Of a stretch of 64,000 bases of DNA, positions 50,174-63,191 are shown piece after piece. A program made the translations under genes and the position numbers. The stretch is taken from NCBI GenBank assembly GCA_946699065.1, contig CAMPDV010000014.1:1-64000 (forward strand). The letters run 5' to 3'. Every line of letters begins with the position of its first letter. The stretch's first letter is position 1. A model generated the notes under the pieces. The model was given only the letters and a program-made list of their open reading frames with translations. It was not told the DNA's origin and did no database searches. The DNA comes from Loxodes magnus. Lineage: Eukaryota; Ciliophora; Karyorelictea; Loxodida; Loxodidae.

Positions 50174-53100
50174 TTACGACTTAATATCTTAATTATCTAA
50201 AAACTAAAGAAAGATTAATTTTATAATTAAGTCTCTTAAATTACAAACTTTAAAAGCATTTAAGAAATAAAGAGTTATAAAGCCTGATTTTAAGAATAGC
50301 TATTAATTATTTCCTTTATATTTAAGTATCTTCTAAACTATTAATTTATGTACTAGAGATTCTCTTATAATTAATTCTTTATTTAAAAGCTAGCCATTCT
50401 ATTTCTTATATTTATCCTATTTATTTTTTATAAGTTAGCCAGTGTTAAAATATTATAAGAGCATTAGAGTTAAATTAGCTTTTCGTTATCATAGATAATA
50501 TGATATGTATAAATAAAGAGTTGCTTATATATTAGAAATAAGTATCATTATAGTAATATCTTAATTAATAGGATTGCTTCTTCTATTATATCTGCTTTTA
50601 GAAATGCTTTACTTGCACTAGTTCTTAATTTAGGTATAGTGAACTATAGGATACATTAACTCAAACTATTGCATTTATTTATATTCCTTTAAATAATTGG
50701 TGTAATTAAATACAAAGCTAGTAGCTTATAACTTCTCAGGAATTTAATTTTTGTAATACTAAGTAAATTTTAATTAAATAGCAAAGAATCATAAAATATA
50801 CAATTGTTTAGCTATGGAACCAAACACAAAGCTTGATTAGAGTTAATTATTCTTTTCTTAAACTAAGTGTCTATAACTAAAGCTTAAATTATAAAATTTA
50901 CTTAATAAATGCCAGTTAATTTCTTTTTCATGTTAGTTGTTTGATAAAATTAAAATTAGATAACCGAATTTTAGGCTTACAACTAAAAGACGCTTCTTTA
51001 TCTTCTTCGAATAACTCTTTAAGAAATAGAATTGAGAGTATTTGAAAAGTAATAACTAGAATTATTCTAAATTAGTATTTTTTAGTTTAAGCTAGTTTCT
51101 ATTATGGTATTATATACTTATTATCTTATACAGCTCTGTCTATAATTTTATTTATATTAAATATTATTAACTTGCCAATAATTAGTTCAGATGCTTGATA
51201 AAGCATTGAAACCATTTTTAACTACCTTCCATTTATTTTTTGATAATGATAAATAATTAGAGAGTTATTAATTAATTCATACAATAGCAGATTAAGAAAA
51301 GCCACTTATTCCTAATAGTTAACTTACTAAAGTAAACTAAAGGTTTCAATAGCTTATAGTAAAGAGTTTAATTATAATTAATTATAGATAATTAGATTCA
51401 ACATTCTCTTAAATATAATAACTAAAATACTTTTAAAAAACCTTAAAACTAATCACCATTTTCATAAGCAAACATTTAAAAATAAGCTTTATTATTATTA
51501 ATACAATTCTATTATCAAAGATTTATCAGTCATATTTGAGATGTAAATGAATAAGCATTTATAATAATAAAATTAATTAATATTCTAGAAAAATAGATAA
51601 AATTTATAGAAGGCTTGATATTAATATAAATATAGACTTATATCAGTAAGATATTAAGTAGTTATTAGCTAATTTAAAATTAAAACAGTAAATTATATCT
51701 AGCACTATTATTAGATTAATCCTAAATTTAATTACCTTTATTTATTTCTAACAAATCTACATAAAGATAGATGCACTTCTAAAAATTTAAGCTAATTAAC
51801 ATAAGTTGTCGTTTAAAGAGGCTTTTCTAAATAAGCTTAAATTAGTTAAGATAATTTATCAAAAAATTAAATTATTATATCTAGTAGTTGGAGCATCTTA
51901 AGCGAAATAAAATAAATGATGAACTATAGCTTTTTGATATGACTTAGTAATAATTAAGATGGATATTGCAATTAATATTTTTTATTTAAAAGCTAGTTTA
52001 ATATTCATCATACTCTGTATTGTTGGTTTTAAACTTTTTAAATATAATAATATTCATTAGCAAACTGTATCCATCCTTCACAAAACTTAGCTATATTATC
52101 ATAATTGAATGATAAATGCTTCATTTATAAATTTTACTTATAGATATTGTACCTTAGAAGCTAATATTATAAGATTATTAGTCTTTAATTAAAAAAAGTC
52201 TACCTTGCTGTCTCTAACTCTTTATATAACTTCTTTTCAAGGTTTTATCTAAAAATGTTACCTAGAATCATATAATATTCCTAAAACTAAGAGAATAATA
52301 GGACAATAAATATAAATTAAAACATACTCATAATCTAATGAAGGTAGTACTTTGAGTTATATGTTTAATATATGAACTGTATAATTCAATCATTTAGTTA
52401 TATTATTTTAATTAGAATTAAGTGCTAGCAAAAACTTATCTTGGGATGCTAAGAGAGAAATTAAAAATCTTTAAATGAAAAACTTAAGAAACTTAAATTT
52501 TAAGAGTCTAGGTTATTATATAGAAAGCTTCTCTAATATTATTAATACAACCAAGGGAAGAGCTTTAAAAAATTTAGCTTAGAAAAAATTGTAAGAGAAA
52601 AGAAGCAAAACGTTGATAAACATACTGAGTGGAATATCATTATGAGGTATTAGTTAAAAATATATAAAAGATTAATTAATTTACAAAAGCTATCTACAAA
52701 TAAGAGGTTATAAATCTACTGAAAGTATCCTAAATCAACATTAAATTTAACACTTACTTTCAATCTTCATTTTAAATATCCTTAAAAAATAATCAAAAAC
52801 TTCATCTCTAAAAATTTTTATAAACTGAATTCAAAGAAATTAAGATGGCATAACATTAATAAATAATCTAAAGATACTAAGAAAATAATAAGAAATAAAA
52901 AATAGCTATAAGTAATAAAGCATAGTAATTATTAGTTGATTATAAATCATTATATCCACTACATTTTAATTATTAATAGCGCAATCCTTTATTAATTTTA
53001 AGATATCTAGGATATTATTATAATTTAGAAGAAAAGTTAAAGTCTTTAAAGTTTTAAAATGTTTGACTTTATAGATTTTAAAAGTTATATAAAGCATATA

Positions 53101-53808
53101 ATAAAGATTTTAGTATTTAATAATAATAACTTAATCTTCAATAGACATTTACTTATTTTACACCAAGAGATACATCTAGATTTCTAAATTAACTAATGCT
53201 TTGAAATAATTATTAAAACAGTGAAGGTTTGATTATATAAGACTTTAGATATTTTAGTAGTTATTAGAGAAATTAAGTAGTTATGTATTTTTTTGGCTAA
53301 GGATTTATAAATATTTGTATAGATTTAAGTTTTTAAGCAAGGAAATGCTAGTTCCCTTGATTTAATTTTAAATAATTAGTTAAAGCTACTATTTTTAAGA
53401 ATATTTAAATTAACTATTTTCACAATACTTTATTCATCTTGGAAATTCCCTGTTTAGCTTTTAGTTAAAATACTCTAATAAGTGAATCAATAAGAACTAT
53501 AGTGCTATTAATAGTAAGAAACTATTCTAAATAAGTATTATTTTATCTAGCATCAAAGTATAAATACTCTATTTAGTTATTAAAATTATCAAAAGCATTC
53601 ATTATTTACATTATAGCATATTATACTTATGGAAAAAAGACTAAGCCATTCTATTATTTAATAGCTTAAAAATAAGCATTTCATATTATATAAATAGCTA
53701 GGAATTGGAATGAGTGTATGGTTATATTGGATTAATAAAGGAATATATTTAAAAAAGTTCCATGAGTAATAAAGTTTAGTTAAAGTTTTAGTTAATAATC
53801 AATCTTCC
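50174..53808. other. AT-rich intergenic region
   Basis: No defensible gene. A minus-strand frame around 52,250-51,480 (ETARQTFFNQR; MKHLSFNYDNIAKFCEGWIQ) is the best candidate, with some GC-richer codons, but it soon turns into Leu/Gln/Tyr-rich sequence indistinguishable from AT-rich background. Nothing else stands out. Confidence 0.35.
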
Positions 53809-54108
53809 TCATTCTTTTTCAGCTTCTGTAAAGAATCCATGGTATTTGTTTATAAAAAATAGGAAATTGTCTTGTACATTTTTCATACATTGCTCAAAAT
53901 CTTACTAAAACTAAGGAGCTTGTGCAATATTTTAGCATTCTTATAGTTTTTGTATGATTTTGATATAATTTTTTCCGTATTAAACAGTTAAGCTACGAAT
54001 TTTCTAGCATTTACTTGAATTTTCATGTTTTTCACAGTCTATAGGACTCCACTTTTCTCCAATTTTATTAATCTCTTCTTACTTTTATTTGATTTCTTCT
54101 TCTTGCAT
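53809..54108 (-). CDS. Small hypothetical protein (99 residues)
   Basis: ATG at 54,108 to TGA at 53,809. The sequence is hydrophilic: MQEEEIKQKQEEINKIGEKW, then DCEKHENSSKCQKIRSLTV, ECQNIAQAPQFQQDFEQCMK, and an end FFINKYHGFFTEAEKE. Four cysteines occur (near residues 27, 36, 57 and 74) without a clear twin CX9C or zinc pattern. Composition is well above the AT background on both sides, there is no internal TGA, and the stop falls where composition drops. No membrane segment or signal peptide. Family not recognised. It stands alone. Confidence 0.65.
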
Positions 54109-55925
54109 TTTAAATATAAACTAGTCTATTTCTATTTTACATTCTTTAATACTTTAAATAAACCTATTAACCCTATATCATTATAACCTTCCTATAACTT
54201 TTATTTACTTTAGTAACTTTAATATTTTAATATTTTAAATTATTAATAGATAAAGCTAGAGTTTCTAGCCAGCTACAGTGCTTAAAGTTTCATTTGAATA
54301 ATGATGATATAAAAGAATAAAGTGATCAATGATTTACTTAAGAGAAAGATATAAATTACCTAAGAGAAAAATAGACTTAATAGATTGAATAAAGAAAGAA
54401 ATTGCTAGATCTTTAACCTTTAATTTATATCAAACTATTTGCTTAGAAAGGAGAAATTTATTCACATTAATGCTTTATTTACAAATGGCAATGAACATTA
54501 GTTGGAAGCTTTTTAAATAGGAATATTGTATTACAATTAAATATAAAAATAGAAAGTATGCAGTATGTTTAATGTTTGAGACAAGAGTATATTATCAATT
54601 TATAAGGTAAATTAAAATAGTTCTTTAATAGTAACAAAGGAAAACTCTTATATGCATAATCTCTTAAATGTATTAACTTTAATACATCCAAAATAATAAA
54701 TAAAAGTTATGAGATAGCAATCATAGCCTTAGTTTTAAACCATCTTATAAGTATGTAAGTTATAAACCTTAAAAAAATGATTCTACTGAAATGAAGATAA
54801 GTTAAGAGCTTCTAATTTTTTATATAAGGTATAAGAATAACCTATTTATAACCTAATCAGATAGAATTATTTAGTATTTAGTGAAAGACTCAAGAAAAAA
54901 GTTATTAAAATGTTAGATTCTATTTTAGATTTAGTGAAATAAGTTCAACAAAAACAAACGAGACTATATTTGATTCAGAAAAGATAATTTAAGAAAAAAA
55001 CTGAAGATTGAAAGAAAAAAAAATTAGCATTTTAATAATTTATTTGAAACTTTAGGAACTATATGGAGATTTAGTAAGCATAAGAGTTTCTTTTAGTAAA
55101 TCATCTCATATATGTCTATTATTTTTACACTGAAATAAAGACAAAAATATTTGAAAATCTATTTAGAGTTGAGAAATTAAATTGCTTTCAAAATAAAGCT
55201 TTATGCTTTTTAATTTAAACTGAGGTAAGAACTAAAAAGTTATTACGTAAAACAGAATAAAGCAAAAAGCTTAAAATAATGAGGAATGTCTATAGAAATA
55301 ATTAGATTCACATTCAGAATATACTTTTAAAAATATTCAAACTTTGACTCAAGTGCAACTAACAATACTAAAAACCTCTAATTTTATTTAGTAAGAAAAA
55401 TTGGTATATTACATAGAGGAAATGACTTAGATTGCTTAGAATGTTAAATAAGCACTAGATCATTAAAACCAAAAATGCTTTATTAAAAATTATACAAAAT
55501 TTAAACTATAAAGCTAATTTGTTGCTAAGTTTCTTATAATATGAGAAAAAAAGATTTGCAATCCAACCTCGAGACAAATATATGGAAAGGAAAAGCTAAA
55601 ATAACAATAATTGAAGTAAATTCAAATCATAAATTTTTAGTTTATAGGAGTTAAAATGAACTTAAGGTAGTCTATTGAGAATCTTGAACTGAAGATACTT
55701 TAATTAGAGATGTATACTTTAAATAGCATATAATAATTTTAGTAAGAAGATACTTTAAAATTTTAAATAAATATCTCATAATAAAGAGTCCTCTGCATAA
55801 ATTAAATATACTTTTCCATGACTAAATGAAGTTTTCAATTGGATTCAAAATATAATTAAAAATATATTATAAATAATATATTAACAAGCTTAGTTACCAT
55901 TATACATAATTTAGTTAAGATACAA
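54109..55925. other. AT-rich region with weak coding candidates
   Basis: A plus-strand frame from ATG at 54,910 (MLDSILDLVKQVQQKQ, later TEVRTKKLLRKTEQSKKL) and a second, in another phase, near 55,650 (SIENLELKILQLEMYTLNS) look weakly like Leu/Gln-rich helical protein. They do not join, they end nowhere clear, and they are not called. Confidence 0.3.
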
Positions 55926-56591
55926 ATGGAAGAACAGAAAACATAAGTATCATACACTCAAAAAGTAAAGTAAAAGATATAAAAAGTTACGACTGCAATA
56001 AAAAACTAATTTAGTGAGAGCAAGGTAGTGTTAAACACTGAGCCATCTAGACAAAGATAATATGGTTAAGAGGGTATTGAATAGTTTTCAATAACTGAAG
56101 AGGAAAATACTAATTACAAATATTATATTCCTAAATAGTTTCTAATTAAAGTTTAGTTGCCTCACTAGAAAGGATAAGCTCTCTTAAATACAGCAGGATG
56201 AAAAATTTATGAGGCTTATAAATTCAAAGAAACTAAAAATGTGCTTACAGTAATTTGTTATATAGTTCTGGAAAGAATCTTAAATATAGGTAAAAAGGTA
56301 TGTGTCGATTAACTAAGGATGCCTATATTTCTTAGATCTGAAATCTAAAAAAGATAACATTTATAAAATAAAGTCGATATTCTCACTCTAAAAGCTACTA
56401 TCTTTTTTTATTAAAGTAAGTATTAAGCATAGAAAAATGATAAAAACCATTTCAGCTTTGAGTTCGCAACTGATGATTGTCTTAATCCTAGAAAATGGAA
56501 GCTTTATACAATTGAGAGCGAAGAAGATAATTTTTTAAAGAGTCTAAAAGAGAAATTGTCTTAGCTAAATATCTCAGTCAATTTTTAGTGA
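55926..56591 (+). CDS. Hypothetical protein (221 residues)
   Basis: ATG at 55,926, TGA at 56,589. N-terminus MEEQKTQVSYTQKVKQKIQK; middle YYIPKQFLIKVQLPHQKGQA followed by NTAGWKIYEAYKFKE, with the Trp written TGA; C-terminus FEFATDDCLNPRKWKLYTIE, EEDNFLKSLKEKLSQLNISV. The last 60 residues have mixed, GC-richer codons and are the strongest evidence. No membrane helix, signal peptide or known motif. It is the first of three plus-strand genes or frames in a row before the TPR/IQ gene. The same phase stays open upstream, so an earlier start cannot be ruled out, but the upstream composition is like spacer. Confidence 0.6.
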
Positions 56592-57085
56592 AAAACTTGA
56601 TTTCATTAAGCTTTTAACTTCTAAAGAGTAACTAATTTCTACTATCAAAAATATCAATCTAAATTACTCATCCACTCATAAATTTCTCTTACAATAATAC
56701 ATAAATCTGCATATTTTACTTATTATTTTTGAAATATTTAAATCCTACTAATGAAATATATCCTAAGCCTTTGTCAGTTTCTTAAAATAAAAATAAAATA
56801 GTTTAAGGATAAATATAAATACCTCTTAAAATAAATAAATAAAAATCTTCTAATAATAATTTAGATGATAATCATAACTCTATTGCTCTATAAATATCTA
56901 GTTATATTCCTTTTTTATGTACTAAAGCTTTATAATTAACCCTTATAGCTATTTTTATAATAACTATGCCAGCTTAAACTCTTATTAATAGGATACTCTT
57001 ATCTTATATATTCAATCATTCTTCCATTAAGCTCATTCTATTTTTTACCTTAGTTTAAATTGGATATATTATTTATTAGTTTCTA
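56592..57085. other. AT-rich spacer
   Basis: No coding composition, repeat or RNA gene seen between the gene ending at 56,591 and the candidate frame at 57,086. Confidence 0.45.
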
Positions 57086-57652
57086 ATGTCAGTAAATCTT
57101 TACAATCGAGTTACAGATCAATGCTTAAAAGCTAATAAAAATAATTGGATTTACAAGGCTAGAGAAGAATGAATATTATAAGGTTTGATAAGTTTCTCGT
57201 ATAGAGATTATGTAAACAGAAAGTTTAAGTATCAAATAGAACATTATATGGAAAAAAGGATAGCAGTAAAACACCTTAAGTATCTGATATTTATATAAAG
57301 TTGATAGTATAAAAAGCTTTTATTACAATATAAGTCTCACAATTACTATATAGATTAAAGGTTTATAATGAAACTCCACTAGTCTTTAAATGTTAATGAG
57401 CAAACAAGTGTTTTATTATTTTTTAGTGACTATAGTTTATAAATTGAACTTACCATTCTTAATAAATATCCATATCAAATTAAATATTCTTTTTATACTT
57501 AAAAAATATAAGAAAAAAACTGAAAAGTGTAAGTTATAAGAGAGAGGAAATATGAGGTAAGATGAAATGCTCTAGATAATGAAGGCATAAGGAGAAGCTT
57601 ATTATATACGGCATTAGGAGTAAATGTTTAAATCTATTTTCATTTCATTTGA
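57086..57652 (+). CDS. Possible small gene (188 codons), uncertain
   Basis: ATG at 57,086 opens MSVNLYNRVTDQCLKANKNN with ordinary codon mix. The first in-frame TGA is codon 29 (57,170). If TGA is Trp the frame goes on through SYRDYVNRKFKYQIEHYMEK and, much later, RERKYEVRWNALDNEGIRRS, to a TGA at 57,650. That includes four internal TGAs, more than in other genes here for the length. The alternatives are a 28-residue peptide, or chance. If real, its stop is only 28 bp before the ATG of the TPR/IQ gene. No family recognised. Confidence 0.35.
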
Positions 57653-57680
57653 TTTTTTTAATTAAGATATAATTAAAGTA

Positions 57681-60600
57681 ATGGAGTCGGATAAAGAACA
57701 ACAAAGTGATTTGTAGATGTTGGACAGTACTCAAAAATAGGCATAGAATCTATTTAATGAAGGCTAGTGAGAGGAGTCATTATAAAATTTAACTAAAGCA
57801 GTTCAAATTCACAACAAAATTAATCAGAATGAATTTGAGTTCGAGCGTTGATTGCATTCATTCGTGAAATAGTTCATTGGCGTTTGCCAAGAAAAAGTTG
57901 AAGGCAGTGATTTAATCACAGCTATTGAAATTTTGAACTGGCTTCTACAGTATTTATAAATCCCTGACATACCTACAGAAATTTCTTTAAGGAAAGAAAA
58001 GATAAGGATATTCCAGTTACTAGGTTCAGCATATATGAAGTAATAAGATTACACTAAGTCTATAGCAATCTTAAAATAACTAGTTAATCTTGATTCTAAG
58101 AATATTCAAAGTTAGCTTTATTTAAGTTAACTCTATATTCAAAAAAAGAACCCTAAATTGAGTCTTAAGTACTGCTATTAAGTTATATAGCTAGTTAAGT
58201 AAGAACTGGCAAAAAAGAAGAAGGAAAGGAACTACTAGGAATAGGCAAAGAAACTGAATTTTTAGTTAGCTCTTGCTTATTACAATATTGGAATAAACTA
58301 AGAGTTTACTGGAGATCCAGTCTGTGTGTAAAGCTATACCTTTGCGATAGCATAACTCAAGGAAAATAATTCTTTTTAAAAGGAACTCCTTAGTAACTTT
58401 GAAAAAGCGCTAGAATCTGCAAGGAAAAAGTTTGGTGGAGCTACGGAAGAAAAATAAATTTCTTAAAAATTCTTCAATTGACTTCCTAAAACTAAGTCTC
58501 TGTCTTTAGGTTAAATCATAATCCAGCAAGGAAAGTTAAAATTAGAGAGAAATACAACATTGAAAAAAGAAAAATTAAAGAATTCAAGCTTCAGAAGCTT
58601 AAACAAATCAATTGACTATTCAAGCAGTAGAGCTGCTACTCCTCTAAATTAAACTAAATGAACAAGAGAAAGCTGCAATACTTCTATGATACATAGAATG
58701 AAGGATTTGAACAGCCAAATTGAGTACATAAACAAGAAAGTTTAAATAATAGATAAGTTTGAAAAGCGTTTCGATGGAGAAAACTTTATCATTACGATAT
58801 ACAGCGACTAATCAAACTTTTCAATTAATATTTAGCCTAAGATTCCTAAAACCTGGCTTTAGGTATACAAAGCTGACTTTTAAATTACAGAAATATGTGA
58901 AATCCTAAAAGCGAAAAATGTTGAAGAAGTAAAACGACGTAAGTAACAGCTGAGATAGCTAGTCATATTAGAAGATTTTAAAATAGTAAACTTATCAAAA
59001 AGATAGTTTAAGATGACTAGTAAACTCAATGACTAGCAGCAAGTAGTAAAATTCCATGTCTAATAATCATTAGATGGATTTGGTTAATCTTTCTTATATC
59101 AATCTTTTCAAAATAAAAACAATCGATAGATCCAAATACTATAAAAATAACCTGAATTGAAATTCGTAAAGACCAAGATAAATTAGAATTAAGCTAATAA
59201 TAAAAGAGCGTGAAACAAAAGGCATTAGAGTTTGATATTAGCTCAGACTGAGAAGAAGTAGAAAAAAGGTAAAAATTATTCCTTTATTTTGCCAACAGAT
59301 GAGAAAGTTCCTAGACTCAATTTTCTTAAACTATAGCAATGAAACTCAACAGACTATAGCTCAAATTCTCAAAATACTTTGCATTTAGGATCTCAAACTT
59401 GTGCTTAGTAGTCTTTTAAATAAGCTCTGGAACAATCTTTCTACAATACTTTAGAGACTGATCTTTCTGACTTTTAGAATTGTAATGAATAAGAAGAATT
59501 GGCAAAGTTCAGTAAAAAGAAGAGCTACGGAATATTTCACAAAAGTAGAACTATTAACTGCTAAACAAAGAAAAAGGCTTATCATTATAGTTAACTCTAA
59601 ACAGAGAAGGCCATTAGGATTCAACGCTTTTATAGACAAAGACTAGCTAAATAGAAATTTAAGGAGCTGATCAAAAGCCTTGTGAAGAATTTGAAAAAGG
59701 AAAGTATGAAAATACAGTAAGGCTAAAAAAAATAATAGTCTAAGAAGCTGTAATTACAAAAATAAGCTTTTAATAAAAAATTGTCAACACAGGAAATCTA
59801 AAAAATTGTTAAGATTCAAAGATGGTTTAAAAAATATTAAAGTTAATAGAAGCTAACAAAAGTATTGAAAAAAATAAGAGATTAAAAAGCTTCAAAAACT
59901 AAAAGTAAATAGTTAATTCCTAAATACTCAAAAGAATAAATAAGCCAAATTGTGAAAATACAAAAATGGATGAAAAGATGGCTTAAAAATAAGAAATTTA
60001 AGGTACTAATAAAGCAATCTAAGAACATCTAAAAATCCAAATAAATCAAGAACTAGTTAAGTGGTTAATAAAGTTTGAAATTTACCAAGGAGTAGATAAG
60101 TTAAATAGTAAAGATATAAAAATGGATAAAAAAACGCTCTAATAATAGAAAGCTTAAAACGTTAATAAAACTTTCTTAAAGTGCTTGTAAGTAAAAAAAA
60201 GTATAAGGAATGCCTAGAATAACTTAACAGCTTCAATTCACTAAAGAGTAAATAAGTAAAATAATAAAGATATAAAAGTGAGTAAAAAGAACGCTTAAAA
60301 GTAGAAAACTAAAATCACTTATAGAGATGTCCTAAAATATTTACTTTAAAGCTCATTCTCAATATAAGAAGCCAGCGCTTTAGAATAAATACTCAGTCTA
60401 ATAAATAAACTAGATTGTTAAAATATAAAAATGGATAAAAAGGCGCTTAAAGTATAGGAAGTTAAAATCTATAATAAAAATGTCTTAAAGTGTCAATAAA
60501 TAAAAAAAAGTTGTAGGAAGATCCTCAGCATTATAACTGCCTAAATTTACAAAAGCACAAATAAACAAAATCGTGATTATCTAAAGATGAATGAGAAGAT

Positions 60601-63191
60601 GCCTTAGGAATAAAAAATTGAAAGACCTTGTAAAGTTAACTTAAAACTTAAGCTAGAAGAAAAAAAGCTAATTGAAGTCCTATGCAAAAAAGTCTCTTAA
60701 ATTTACTTAGGATTAAATAAATAAAATAGTTAAAATACAAAGATGGGTGAAAAGATATTTAATGAATAAGAAACTGAAAGATATTGTAAAGTTAACTAAA
60801 AACTTTAGTTAGAAGAAAAAAAGTTAATTGAAGTTAAGCACAAAATAATCCTATAAATTTACTAAAGCTTAAATAAATAAAATCGTGACTATCTAAAGAT
60901 GGATGAGAAGATGTCTGAGGAATAAGAAATTGAAAAATCTGATAAAGTTATCTTAAAACTTGAGCTAGAAGAAAAAAAACTATTTGAAGTTGTATACAAA
61001 GCAATCTTTTTAGTTTACTTAAGACTAAATTAAAAAAATAGTGAAAATACAAAGATGAACAAAGAGATTTCTGAGGAATAAGAAATTAAAAGATCTAATT
61101 AAGTTATCTAAAAGCTTTAGCTAGAAGAAGTAAAGCTAATTGAAATTATAAGCAAAATAACCCTTTAAGTTTACTTAGGATTAAATTAAAAAAATAGTGA
61201 AAATACAAAGATGGATAAAGAGAACTTTAAATTTCAAAAAGTTTAAGAAGCTGATAAAAATTTCTTAAAATACCTAAAAATAGAGTAAGAACTAATTAAC
61301 AATAAATTATAACTAAAATAATCAAAAATTATTACCCAATAAGAGAGTGCAAAAAAAGAAGTCACTAACAAAAAAATCATGTTGGTAGATTCTTGGATAG
61401 CTAGTTTTTAAGAGATTAAAATCAGCATTTTAATTTTTAAAAATAGTGAAGCAGAATAAATGAATGAATTAGACTTTTGCTTTAGCAAATTATGGGTAGC
61501 ATATGTAATAAATTATAAAAATATAAAAACATTTAAAATCTAAACCTTTTAAGTGGTTTTACAAATCCCTTCGTTAGCGATTAAATAAGCTGAAAAATAT
61601 TCTTATAGGAGTAAAACCGATTCAGCTATAGATTCAAGATTAGATGCACCATTTGATATTATTCGCGTTTAAAACTAAAAAGAATAATATAAAAATAGAA
61701 GCTTAGTGCATATAAAAACGCAAAATTTGGTTTTTCGTTCTTAAGAAGAAAATTTTAACAAAACTCAAAATGTTTAACTACAAGCAAGCATTTTAAGACT
61801 TCTTGATTCCGAATGTTTTTGTTGATAACGTAGGAAAATTAAAAATCAAGCTAGGAGAAAAAATAAGTTTGACTGAAAGAGAAATTTATGCGAATGATGA
61901 TTAGACTGATGAAGAATCATTACAGGTAAAATTAACAATTCCATAATAATCAAAATCAGAATAAATATCTCCTATATAAGATCCTGAATCGCCAAGAAAG
62001 AGCTTTACTAAGCAAGCTTAAAAAGAGTTAATTTCGTATAAAGGTTATTTAAAGATTCCTTTTAGTAATTAGTATAGTTCTAAGCAAAATTAAGACTTAA
62101 TTATATAGTAACTATAATAAGAAAATGTTCCTCTAACAATTTAAGTCCCTAAACCTAGCTAAAATCTGTTTTTAAAGCATGGCTTAATTATCAGCGATGA
62201 ATTTTTCATTGTTTCAGTATATCTTGAAAAAGAAGGGCTCTTGATTATGGCGAAAAACTAAGAATAATTGCTTTAGTTAAGAATTTAGTAAAAACTTCCT
62301 CCAAAAGAAATGCAAATTAACAAGGTAGTTTGATAGTTACTAAAAAGCCTAGAGGTTTACATGGATAGCGAAGGATAAAAGCACCTACAAATAAAATAAG
62401 AAGAGGAAGAAGAGGAATAAATAGTATATAGAAGAGGCCACTATATCCAGAATAGATATTTTAGAGTATCTGTTTAGAAAAAATAAAAAAGCAATGAATT
62501 ATTAATTTAGGCATTTGACCCAGAATAAAACTACAATTTGCAAATGTCTTTGAAATAAAATGCCTAGGATATTAACTTTGAGAAGCAAGGATTTATTGAA
62601 GACTTAGAGAAGTTAATGTCTAGACTCTGTATAGAAAATATGTTTGGCCAAGAAGTTCTTATGCTTTCGAAACTTAATTAATACAATGAATTTAAATTTA
62701 AATAATTTAAGTGCTTTAGCTAGTATAGTCATTCTTTTAATTTCTTTTATTCTTCTTAAAATTAACATAGTAATAATATATCAATAGTAATGAGTTTCTG
62801 CTACTAAGCTTAAAAGAGTAAATTATATATATCTTAATGCTTTATTATAAATGAAGTGAGTTATTACTAAAAAGGAAATTTCATTTAAATAGACTAAATA
62901 AACAATTCTGATTTTTTATTAGTTTATTTTAATACTAGATTGACTTTTTTTATGCTAAATGCAAGATAAACCATTTATAAATACTAAAGAAATAAGATAT
63001 AAGATATTAAATGTATTTTCTTCAAATTTGTATACTCATTTTATGATTTTCGTTTTAGAATTAAATCAAAAGGATATTAATTTATGATTGTGCTAAATTT
63101 TAATTATAGTGAATATATATTATCCTTAATATAATTTAACCTTATTTTAAATGTATAATTGAGATTTTCTTTTTTTTTGCTTTGCTTATGA
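57681..63191 (+). CDS. TPR and multi-IQ calmodulin-binding scaffold protein
   Basis: ATG at 57,681, one frame to at least 62,690; the first TGA after convincing sequence is at 63,189 (1,836 codons), so the end is uncertain. Residues 15-270 are TPR-like helices (IFQLLGSAYMKQQDYTKSIA, then LKQLVNLDSKNIQSQLYLSQ). Residues 280-640 are Ser/Gln-rich linker with a folded segment (FIITIYSDQSNFSINIQPKI). An IQ motif at about residue 645 (AIRIQRFYRQRLAKQKF) precedes ten tandem units of about 50 residues at about 708-1,190, each with KIVKIQRWMKR-like cores. Three of these units write the IQ Trp as TGA (60,279, 60,588, 61,056). The C-terminus (LIISDEFFIVSVYLEKEGLL; RGHYIQNRYFRVSVQKK) is probably a beta-rich domain. 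IQ motifs bind calmodulin or centrin-like proteins and TPRs bind partners, so a calcium-regulated cytoskeletal scaffold is a fair inference. Confidence 0.82.

Noticed and set aside
51460..52260. Minus-strand leucine-rich-repeat-like gene
   Set aside because: A short stretch looks coding, but no repeat period or end could be defined; left as a note in the spacer.
54910..55900. Upstream extension or extra gene before 55,926
   Set aside because: Two weak frames in different phases do not connect and composition is close to background.
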